From Methanomassiliicoccaceae archaeon (lineage in GTDB: Archaea > Thermoplasmatota > Thermoplasmata > Methanomassiliicoccales > Methanomethylophilaceae), in NCBI GenBank assembly GCA_009776625.1, contig WRNL01000100.1, forward strand, positions 1 through 5,771: a stretch of 5,771 nt of DNA, given 5' to 3'. Made by a program: the position numbers and the translations under genes. Positions 1-4,800 of the stretch are shown here, one piece after another. Every line of letters starts with the position of its first letter. Position 1 is the first letter of the stretch. The notes below the pieces were generated by a model. The model saw nothing but the letters and a program-made list of their open reading frames with translations, searched no databases and was not told where the DNA came from.

Positions 1-740
1 GCGTCGACCATCCTGGAGGCCCTCGTCCCCACGACCGAGCCGAGGAACGCGCCGACGGCTATCGCCGCGGCGTAGTCCAGGAGGAGGCCTCCGTTGACGA
101 AGTAGACTATCGCGCCGGAGAACGCGGTTATGCCGATCATGTAGCTGCTCGTCGCCGTCGCGGCCTTCATGGGGACGCGCATGTGTATGTTCATCAAGGG
201 GATCTTGATGGTCCCTCCCCCCACCCCGGTCAGGGAGGACAGGACGCCGGCGGCGGTGCAGGCCAGGAGGCCGCTCCCGACGTTCTTCACCACGTACCCC
301 TTCTCGGCGGCGTCCTTGCCGTCCGTGTAGGTGAAGCCCATGCGCCCCCCGTCCTCGGAATGCTCGATGACCCTCTCCTTCCTGAGGAACATGCTGAGGG
401 CGCTGTAGACCAGCACGCAGCCGAACAGCGACAGCAGGAACCAGTTCGCGGCGTACATGGCGAAGAGCGCGCCCGCCATGGCGCCGACGGAAGTCGTTAT
501 CTCCAGCAGGAGCCCCAGCCTCACGTTGGCGGACCCCTCCCTGACGTAGAACGAGGCCGCCCCCGTGGAGGTGGCGATTATCCCCACCAGGCTCACCGCC
601 ACGGCCTCGCTCGCGGAGAGGCCGAAGAGGATGGTCAGCACCGGGATGAAGATTATGCCGCCGCCTATGCCGAACAGGGCGCCGACGGCGCCCGCGCCTA
701 TGCCCACCATGACGAGGGCGGCGATAAGCATGGGGTCCAT
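1..740 (-). CDS. TauE/SafE-family membrane permease (3' end outside window)
   Basis: My reading of the minus strand from the ATG at 740 is open for 246 codons and leaves the window without a stop. The protein is a very hydrophobic multi-pass membrane protein with two related halves. Each half has a glycine-rich signature: GIGGGIIFIPVL at about residues 24-35 and GVGGGTIKIPLM at about 172-183. This pseudo-repeat is typical of the TauE/SafE (DUF81) family, which exports or takes up sulfite, sulfoacetate and other small organosulfur or organic anions. A hydrophilic loop (about 120-150) separates the halves. The late segment GAFLGSVVGTRASRM also fits the family. Family members usually have 250-280 residues, so perhaps 10-30 residues are missing. 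The start at 740 follows AAAGGGGTC; a second in-frame ATG lies three codons later (731). The substrate cannot be told from sequence, and the neighbours are not sulfur-transport genes. Confidence 0.9.
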   Translation of the reverse strand, partial: MDPMLIAALVMVGIGAGAVGALFGIGGGIIFIPVLTILFGLSASEAVAVSLVGIIATSTGAASFYVREGSANVRLGLLLEITTSVGAMAGALFAMYAANWFLLSLFGCVLVYSALSMFLRKERVIEHSEDGGRMGFTYTDGKDAAEKGYVVKNVGSGLLACTAAGVLSSLTGVGGGTIKIPLMNIHMRVPMKAATATSSYMIGITAFSGAIVYFVNGGLLLDYAAAIAVGAFLGSVVGTRASRMVD

Positions 741-795
741 GACCCCTTTAACATGCTGAGGCTATTAATCCTTGATGTGAAAGAATATATCGGAT
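741..795. promoter_or_regulatory. Shared divergent promoter region (permease / ThiI-like gene)
   Basis: These 55 bases separate two divergent start codons and are clearly more AT-rich than the coding sequence on either side. Two candidate TATA elements are visible: ATTAAT at 764-769, self-complementary and so readable both ways, and GAATATATC at 784-792. ATTAAT lies about 27-30 bases before each start codon, which would give nearly leaderless transcripts in both directions. AATATATC could instead serve the minus-strand permease with a leader of about 20 bases. No Shine-Dalgarno site precedes the ATG at 796, in keeping with a leaderless message. This is inferred from spacing only. Confidence 0.45.
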
Positions 796-1668
796 ATGAG
801 CGTTCGACGGTCAGTGCAGACTATACTCGCAAGGTACTCGGAGATAGGGCTCAAGAGCACGCCTGTCCGCATGAAGTTCGAGAACAGGCTGAGGGACAAC
901 ATGATTGCGATGCTCGCCGCCGACAGGGTGGAGGCGCTCGTGACTAAGAGGGACGCGAGGTTCTACATAGAGTCTGAGGACACGGACGCGGCGGTCGCCG
1001 CTGTGAGGAGGGTCTTCGGTATATCCTCCCTGTCGGTGGCGGAGGTGTGCACCTCCGATCTGGGGGAGATATGCTCCAGAGCGGCGGAATACTCTATGAG
1101 CAGGCTGAGGGCGGGGGAGTCCTTCGCCGTGAAGGCGAGGCGGGAGGGCAGCCACGGCTACACCAGCCTGGACGCTGGGAGGGAGGTCGGCTCGGCGATA
1201 TTCCTCGCGAACGAGGACAAGGGCGTGAGGGTGGACCTGTCGGACCCGGACGTGACCTTCTTCCTGGAGGTGAGGAACAACCTGGCGTTCATCTTCGGCT
1301 CGTACGTTAGGTGCCACGGCGGACTCCCGCTGGGCAGCCAGGGCAGGGTCCTCGCGGAGGTGTGCGACGACAGGGGCGTCCTCTCCGCATGGCTGATGAT
1401 GAAGCGCGGGTGCAAGGCGATCGTCAAAGGCGAAAGGCAGCCGCTGCTGGAGAGGTACGACCCCGAGATGAAGTACGGGGGGGAGCTGTCGCCGGACATA
1501 CTCGGCGTGGTCACAGGCGCGTCCCTGCGGGATCTCGAGGGCATGCCTGTCCCTGGGCACGGCCTCCCCGTGTACTTCCCGACGGTCGGCATGAGCGACT
1601 CTGAAGTGTCCTCGATGCTGGAAAAGATAAAAGGAGAATCAGCCCCGCCCGGAAGGGCGGGGCAGTGA
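796..1668 (+). CDS. ThiI-like THUMP-domain protein with degenerate PP-loop domain
   Basis: The 290-residue product resembles the tRNA 4-thiouridine synthetase ThiI, which adenylates U8 of tRNA for sulfur transfer and also feeds thiazole synthesis. The N-terminal ferredoxin-like segment is seen as ILARYSEIGLKS (10-21) with FENRLRDNM (28-36). A THUMP RNA-binding domain covers about 60-165. The linker HGGLPLGSQGRV (174-185) matches the ThiI segment that leads into the PP-loop. There the expected SGGxDSPVA is replaced by CDDRGVLSA (190-198), although the following AWLMMKRGC is kept. The family's TGESLGQ region appears as VTGASLRDLEG (239-249), and PVYFPTVGMSDSEV is the usual C-terminal strand. 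About 23 residues separate GCKAIVKGE (205-213) from that region, much less than in active enzymes; archaeal ThiI usually has about 380-400 residues. I infer tRNA binding without AMP-forming activity. It starts at the ATG right after the AT-rich region. The last codons form the hairpin at 1642-1663. Confidence 0.8.
   Translation: MSVRRSVQTILARYSEIGLKSTPVRMKFENRLRDNMIAMLAADRVEALVTKRDARFYIESEDTDAAVAAVRRVFGISSLSVAEVCTSDLGEICSRAAEYSMSRLRAGESFAVKARREGSHGYTSLDAGREVGSAIFLANEDKGVRVDLSDPDVTFFLEVRNNLAFIFGSYVRCHGGLPLGSQGRVLAEVCDDRGVLSAWLMMKRGCKAIVKGERQPLLERYDPEMKYGGELSPDILGVVTGASLRDLEGMPVPGHGLPVYFPTVGMSDSEVSSMLEKIKGESAPPGRAGQ
1622..1663 (-). terminator. GC hairpin plus T-rich tract, probable L15e terminator
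   Basis: GCCCCGCCC (1642-1650) and GGGCGGGGC (1655-1663) pair perfectly over nine bases around the loop GGAA, which fits the GNRA pattern. Read on the minus strand, the hairpin comes 27 bases after the L15e stop and is followed by a T-rich stretch (1622-1641, including CTCCTTTTATC). Read on the plus strand it lies inside the last codons of the ThiI-like gene and has only GAGTTTC after it. It therefore suits the L15e transcript better, but could slow polymerase from both sides between these convergent genes. Confidence 0.6.
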
Positions 1669-1689
1669 GTTTCTGCGCCCTGGGAGGGG

Positions 1690-2316
1690 TTACTTCCCCT
1701 TCCTTCCCTTGGCCCTTATGGAGGGCCTGACCTTCTCGGCGCCCTTGCCCTTGTTCCTCAGGCCGCGCCCCGCCACCCCGGCGGAAGTCAGCCCGCGGTA
1801 GACGCGGTTCTTGTTGGCGTCGTCGCAGATCCAGTTGATCCTCGGGTCGGCCTTGATGACCGGGTGCGCCGGGTCGACGAGTATGACCTCGTACCACTCC
1901 TGCTGCCCGTCCGCGCCCACCCAGTACGAGTTGAGCACCTCGAGGTTGGGGTACCTCTTCGCGGCCCTCTCCTCGGCCATCCTCTGGAGGCTCTTGCCGA
2001 CGGTTATCTTGTTGATCCCCTTCCGCTTGGCCCTCCTGCCGGCCGTGATCGCCCTCTTCCTGAACGAGCCCTTCCTGACCCTGCCGCGGACCACGACGTA
2101 GCCCTGCTTGGCCTTGTACCCGAGGGCCCTCGCCCTGTCGAGCCTCGTCGGCCTCTCGATCCTGATGAAGTTCTCCTCCCGCCTCCACTGGATCCGCCTC
2201 TCGTGGTTCAGCTCTTTCAAATACGTCTTGCTCGGGTTCTTCCATGCGTCCCCGATATAACTGTACATGCTCTTCCCGTTGACCGGGCGCACGTCCTGAC
2301 CTTCCTCTTCGCTCAT
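1690..2316 (-). CDS. rpl15e: Large-subunit ribosomal protein L15e
   Basis: The product is the archaeal/eukaryotic ribosomal protein L15e (eL15) of the 50S subunit, a basic rRNA-binding protein. Diagnostic stretches are MYSYIGDAWKNPSKTYLKEL, RPTRLDRARALGYKAKQGYVVVRGRV, RRAKRKGINKIT, RYPNLEVLNSYWVG, and the C-terminal RGLTSAGVAGRGLRNKGKGAEKVRPS. I chose the ATG at 2316, giving 208 residues, because AAGGTGAGG (2320-2328) precedes it at good spacing. This adds an acidic 16-residue N-terminus (MSEEEGQDVRPVNGKS) ahead of the Met where the family usually begins (2268, 192 residues). An in-frame GTG at 2352 would add 12 more residues but has no clear ribosome site. The gene converges on the ThiI-like gene, with 21 bases between stop codons, and diverges from paralogue A. 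The sequence is intact and well conserved. Confidence 0.97.
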   Translation of the reverse strand: MSEEEGQDVRPVNGKSMYSYIGDAWKNPSKTYLKELNHERRIQWRREENFIRIERPTRLDRARALGYKAKQGYVVVRGRVRKGSFRKRAITAGRRAKRKGINKITVGKSLQRMAEERAAKRYPNLEVLNSYWVGADGQQEWYEVILVDPAHPVIKADPRINWICDDANKNRVYRGLTSAGVAGRGLRNKGKGAEKVRPSIRAKGRKGK

Positions 2317-2319
2317 TGG

Positions 2320-2328
2320 CCTCACCTT
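2320..2328 (-). promoter_or_regulatory. Shine-Dalgarno site that decides the L15e start
   Basis: On the minus strand AAGGTGAGG stands just before the ATG at 2316, with five bases between the GGTGA core and the start codon. GGTGA matches the archaeal 16S rRNA 3' end. The internal Met at 2268 has only a weak GGGAAG before it. This favours translation of the N-terminally extended form. Confidence 0.7.
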
Positions 2329-2360
2329 GTCCGGATTCACCCGCGAGGGCACATCTCCGC

Positions 2361-2377
2361 CGGAACACAGTGTTCCG
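2361..2377. promoter_or_regulatory. Perfect 17-base palindrome near the L15e transcription start
   Basis: CGGAACACAGTGTTCCG is a perfect inverted repeat: two 8-base arms around one central A. It begins 24 bases from the TTTAAATA box of L15e, where archaeal transcription would begin, and 45 bases before the L15e start codon. It is also about 58 bases upstream of the TATA box of paralogue A. A homodimeric transcription factor bound here could block L15e initiation, or act as an upstream site for gene A. In RNA it could instead form a small hairpin in the L15e leader. No regulator gene is visible in the window. Confidence 0.5.
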
Positions 2378-2400
2378 CGATACCGTCCATACAGAGGGCG

Positions 2401-2408
2401 TATTTAAA
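2401..2408 (-). promoter_or_regulatory. TATA box of the L15e gene
   Basis: TTTAAATA on the minus strand is a near-ideal archaeal TATA box. A start of transcription about 25 bases downstream would fall near 2375-2380, giving a leader of about 60 bases before the ATG at 2316. It lies only 26 bases from the oppositely directed TATA box of paralogue A, so factor binding at the two promoters could interfere. Confidence 0.65.
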
Positions 2409-2421
2409 GGTGACTTCGCGG

Positions 2422-2449
2422 GGCTATGGGTTGCTTATATATACGCACA
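2422..2449 (+). promoter_or_regulatory. Promoter of paralogue A
   Basis: TTATATATA at 2435-2443 is a strong TATA box, 53 bases before the start codon. Transcription would begin near 2464, leaving a leader of about 24 bases. The 28 bases 2422-2449 match the B promoter (3565-3592) at 26 positions, which shows that the promoter was copied together with the gene. Confidence 0.7.
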
Positions 2450-2487
2450 ACCCGTGTTGTTGTTGGATTCACAAAGGAGGAAGAAAA

Positions 2488-3405
2488 ATGGAATTCAAGA
2501 AAAAGGTCAAATTAGACAGGTCAGGGTTGTCCTCGATCCTGATAGCCGTCATCGTCATCGTGGTGATAGTCGTGGCGGCGGGGGCGGCGTACGTCCTCCT
2601 GTCTAACAACGGTGACGAAGAAGTCAAAGAGAAAGAGTACATTGCGCCAGGGACTGTGCTGGAGTACGACATGTCCGCTTTAGGAGTCAAAGCCGGAACA
2701 GCAAAATTCGAATACATAGGGCAGGGGGTCGATGATTATTTCCTCAAGGTCACATACATGTTGACTGACGGCACGGGGTTCTTCGTCTACGCCGTTGACC
2801 CGAAAGAGGTGCCTGACGGTGCGAAGAAGACCGGTACGACACAGCTCGATACGATCTTCGGCAAGAAGACCGTGGACGTGTGGGAATTCACAGAGGGCGG
2901 AGCAACTACGATATCTTACGTCGACCAATCGAACCTTGTGTTGGTCTACAAGCAGGAGGGGGAGCTGGAGGGGATTCCAGTTACGTTCGATCTGACTAAA
3001 TACGACCCCAAGTGGCAGACATCGTACGAGGCGTCCGCATCGATAGGCATAACCCATGAATACGCTGCAACAGGATCAGACGGAGCCAACTACACATGTA
3101 AGATCATATGCTTCGCAGACTGCACGGGCGGCAAATACGGGGTAGTGTACGACATCGGGGGCGCAAAATCGTATTTCCTCAGCGACAGCCCGCGGGGGTT
3201 GCCTACCGATGCAGATAACGAGGGAACCACAAGCACCATCGGCAACGCAGTGTACGGCAACGTGTCCGTCCAGCTGTGGGTGTACGAGGCCATGGACACG
3301 GACATAGAGTTCTACTGCGACTCCCCGACGCACACAATATATCGGTTCGTCGTTCCAGAAGAAGATGGGACCTCGTTGGTGTTCAACCTAACCAAGAAAC
3401 CCTGA
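2488..3405 (+). CDS. Membrane-anchored surface protein, tandem paralogue A
   Basis: The 305-residue product belongs to no family I recognise. A basic start (MEFKKKVKLD) leads to DRSGLSS (10-16), a transmembrane helix (about 17-38) and an acidic linker (41-50). No lipobox cysteine is seen, so I infer an N-terminal anchor with the bulk outside the cell. The outer part has two related modules, about 51-173 and 186-303. They align at VDPKEVPDGAKKTGTTQLDTIFGKKTVDVWEF (103-134) with SDSPRGLPTDADNEG through YGNVSVQLWVY (232-266), and both end in a -F-[DN]-L-T-K sequence. Module two carries CFADCTGGKYGVVYD (208-222), an extra Cys204, and Cys277 in FYCDSPTH. NYT (201) and NVS (258) are possible glycosylation sites. 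The start has AAAGGAGG seven bases upstream and the same N-terminus as B and C. The reading frame is open far upstream, but that part overlaps L15e and its promoter and is not used. It is closest to C. Confidence 0.85.
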   Translation: MEFKKKVKLDRSGLSSILIAVIVIVVIVVAAGAAYVLLSNNGDEEVKEKEYIAPGTVLEYDMSALGVKAGTAKFEYIGQGVDDYFLKVTYMLTDGTGFFVYAVDPKEVPDGAKKTGTTQLDTIFGKKTVDVWEFTEGGATTISYVDQSNLVLVYKQEGELEGIPVTFDLTKYDPKWQTSYEASASIGITHEYAATGSDGANYTCKIICFADCTGGKYGVVYDIGGAKSYFLSDSPRGLPTDADNEGTTSTIGNAVYGNVSVQLWVYEAMDTDIEFYCDSPTHTIYRFVVPEEDGTSLVFNLTKKP

Positions 3406-3417
3406 GCGGCACATAAG

Positions 3418-3431
3418 AAACGCCTTACCAA
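3418..3431 (+). other. Conserved 3' flank motif after paralogue A
   Basis: AAACGCCTTACCAA begins 13 bases after the A stop. Matching motifs follow B (AAACACCTTACAAACC, from 4573) and C (AAACGCCTTTCCAA, from 5735), at 10 and 17 bases past their stops. After A the downstream sequence is only moderately T-rich (ATTCTTTCC), so termination here may be weak or may rely on the hairpin that follows. It is either a leftover of unit duplication or part of a shared 3'-end signal. Confidence 0.5.
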
Positions 3432-3446
3432 ATTCTTTCCTGCTGA

Positions 3447-3488
3447 ATGGCCGGGCACATTGGCGAGGGACGCCTGATGCCCGGCCAT
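3447..3488 (+). terminator. Long two-tier hairpin between A and B
   Basis: ATGGCCGGGCA (3447-3457) pairs perfectly with TGCCCGGCCAT (3478-3488), an 11-base GC-rich stem. Inside the loop GGCG (3462-3465) can pair with CGCC (3471-3474) around AGGGA, making a second short stem. A T5 run (3505-3509) follows about 16 bases later. It could back up termination of the A transcript, protect the mRNA 3' end, or belong to a small RNA. No counterpart is seen after B or C, so it is not part of the repeated unit. The structure is clear; the role is inferred. Confidence 0.5.
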
Positions 3489-3564
3489 CAAGCAACCTTC
3501 CATGGCGTTTTTCACCAGGGAACACGAAGTCCACATGAAAAAGACCGCGGGGCAAACTGCCTCT

Positions 3565-3639
3565 GGCTATAGGTTGCTTATATATACCCACAGTTGGTTT
3601 TTATCGTCGGTACTTGCTGATGAAGGGGGAAGAACCATG
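3565..3639 (+). promoter_or_regulatory. Promoter and leader of paralogue B
   Basis: TTATATATA at 3578-3586 lies 59 bases before the start codon, predicting transcription from about 3606-3610 and a leader of about 30 bases. The TATA part is nearly identical to that of A, while the stretch from ATACCCACAG (3584) to the start codon is nearly identical to that of C, including a T5 run and TCGGTACTTGCTGA (3607-3620). GAAGGGGGA serves as Shine-Dalgarno site and is weaker than GGAGG in A and C. This mixed relationship suggests recombination between units. Confidence 0.7.
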
Positions 3640-4563
3640 GAACTGAACAAAAAAATAAAGATTGATAGGTCAGGCGTAAGCACGCTGCTTGTGATCGTGG
3701 TGGTGATCGTGCTGGTGGTGGCCGCCGCGGCTGCGTATATGATTTTATCTGGCAACGACAGCCAGGAAGAAGACACTATTGCGCCTGGAACAGTGATGGA
3801 ATATGATTACACCACCACAGTGGCAGGGGTCAAAGATTTCGAGGGGACGTTAGAGATAACCATAGTCGGGCAGAACGCGAAAGAGTACTTCTCGATGGTC
3901 AAGCAGAGCAACAGCACAATTGAGGTCACGTTTTACCTAATGGATTCGAAAGAGTCTCCCCCCGGTGCAGTGAAGACCGGCACAGAGGAAATGGACACCT
4001 TCGAGGGCATGAAGACGTTAGAGATATGGGAGTACACAGACGCCGACACAGGAACCGCTGTGAAATTGTATGCCGACCCGGAGAATGGTATGTCATACAA
4101 GGTAGAAGAGACACGGGGGACAGATTACGGCCTGAGGATACTGAAGTCTTACGACCTCAAATGGCAGGGTTCCTATAAGGAGTCGAAAGCCATCGGCACG
4201 ACCTACGAGTACGCTTATACCTTCGGAACGATCAGCGTACCCGTAGAGATGAGGTGCGTCGCGGACTGCCTCGGCGGACAGTACGGTGTGGTGTACGACT
4301 TCTCATCGTTCATTCCGGCAGACAACCTGGTGTACTACCTCAGCGACAACGTCCAGGGCCTCCCGGCGGACGCAGTGAACACAACCTACACCTACCCTCT
4401 GGACACGATAGACGGCCCAGTGACCGTCGAGATATGGAGCATAGTGGATGGATACGGGTACGGGTTCCTGTTCCTCTACGACCCCGAGTCAAAAATAGTC
4501 TACGAGATAGACATCCTGACGGTTTCGGGGGACATGGATTTCATCCTCACGAAGAAACCCTGA
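3637..4563 (+). CDS. Membrane-anchored surface protein, tandem paralogue B
   Basis: The 308-residue product is the most diverged copy. It begins MELNKKIKIDRSGVST, followed by a transmembrane helix (about 17-37) and an acidic spacer (SQEED). Module one (about 48-173) includes LMDSKESPPGAVKTGTEEMDTFEGMKTLEIWEY (101-133). Module two (about 186-306) has CVADCLGGQYGVVYD (207-221), YYLSDNVQGLP (233-243) and VTVEIWSIV. It lacks the FYCDxxTH cysteine of A and C, with FLFLYDPES in its place, so only the C-x3-C pair remains. It ends in ILTKKP like A. NST (92) and NTT (248) are possible glycosylation sites. An in-frame ATG at 3502 exists but lies upstream of the TATA box and would encode a segment with no counterpart in A or C, so the start at 3637 is preferred. 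Function unknown; probably a surface protein like its neighbours. Confidence 0.85.
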   Translation: MELNKKIKIDRSGVSTLLVIVVVIVLVVAAAAAYMILSGNDSQEEDTIAPGTVMEYDYTTTVAGVKDFEGTLEITIVGQNAKEYFSMVKQSNSTIEVTFYLMDSKESPPGAVKTGTEEMDTFEGMKTLEIWEYTDADTGTAVKLYADPENGMSYKVEETRGTDYGLRILKSYDLKWQGSYKESKAIGTTYEYAYTFGTISVPVEMRCVADCLGGQYGVVYDFSSFIPADNLVYYLSDNVQGLPADAVNTTYTYPLDTIDGPVTVEIWSIVDGYGYGFLFLYDPESKIVYEIDILTVSGDMDFILTKKP

Positions 4564-4572
4564 ATACGGAAA

Positions 4573-4598
4573 AAACACCTTACAAACCTTTTTTTTTT
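4573..4598 (+). terminator. Poly-T terminator of paralogue B
   Basis: The conserved AAACACCTTACAAACC motif runs directly into ten consecutive T residues (4589-4598), 26 bases after the B stop. Archaeal RNA polymerase stops readily at such U-tracts without a hairpin, so this is a good terminator. It separates B from C and supports one promoter and one transcript per gene. Genes A and C lack a T-run this long in the visible sequence. Confidence 0.75.
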
Positions 4599-4600
4599 AG

Positions 4601-4676
4601 GTCGCACACCTGGGAGGGGTTCAGAGCTGCCGCCCCCTACAAGCGCACTATCCCATGCTCGCCTCGACGGTGCGAC
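4601..4676. repeat. Spaced 7-base inverted repeat in the B-C gap
   Basis: GTCGCAC (4601-4607) and GTGCGAC (4670-4676) are inverted copies 62 bases apart. Between them are GGGAGGGG (4612-4619) and GCCCCCT (4632-4638), which can pair in part. Together they could fold the region between the B terminator and the C promoter, but the arms are short and chance is possible. I see no gene in this gap. Confidence 0.25.
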
Positions 4677-4738
4677 ATGGATGAAAGCAGGTTCTGCACC
4701 GCCGCATGCAAGGCAACTGCGAGGAACAATGGGCGAGG

Positions 4739-4800
4739 TATAAATACCCACAGTCAGTTTTTATTATCGGTACTTGCTGAAGAAAGGAGGAAGAACCATG
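4739..4800 (+). promoter_or_regulatory. Promoter and leader of paralogue C
   Basis: TATAAATA at 4739-4746 lies 59 bases before the ATG at 4798, the same distance as in B. The leader repeats that of B almost base for base, with a T5 run, TCGGTACTTGCTGA (4767-4780) and AGAACC before the start. AAAGGAGG (4783-4790) is a strong Shine-Dalgarno site seven bases from the ATG. The TATA sequence differs from TTATATATA of A and B, which may change promoter strength. Confidence 0.7.

Noticed and set aside
183..947. Long plus-strand frame across the permease
   Set aside because: Its composition (rich in G, R, H, Q, A) is typical of antisense reading of a GC-rich membrane protein gene, and it crosses the divergent promoter region.
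811..1560. Minus-strand frame opposite the ThiI-like gene
   Set aside because: The plus strand carries recognisable THUMP and ThiI motifs, while this frame has no family features and no promoter.
1511..2368. Long minus-strand frame over L15e
   Set aside because: It is an out-of-frame shadow of L15e, low in complexity and rich in R, G, Q and E.
1864..2487. In-frame open extension upstream of paralogue A
   Set aside because: It lies antisense to L15e and crosses both promoters. Family alignment and GGAGG set the start at 2488.
3502..3636. Upstream ATG adding 45 residues to paralogue B
   Set aside because: It lies before the TATA box, lacks a matching segment in A and C, and would bury the leader in coding sequence.
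3567..3776. Short minus-strand frames rich in T, S and I opposite the membrane helices of A, B and C
   Set aside because: They are simply the complement of the repetitive GTC/ATC/GCC codons of the helix.
4564..4738. Insertion sequence or tRNA in the gaps between paralogues
   Set aside because: No transposase, terminal inverted repeats with target duplication, or cloverleaf could be found in either gap.
2422..4800. CRISPR or phage-like repeat array
   Set aside because: The repeated promoter segments are about 1.15 kb apart with genes between them, so they are duplicated units, not a spacer array.
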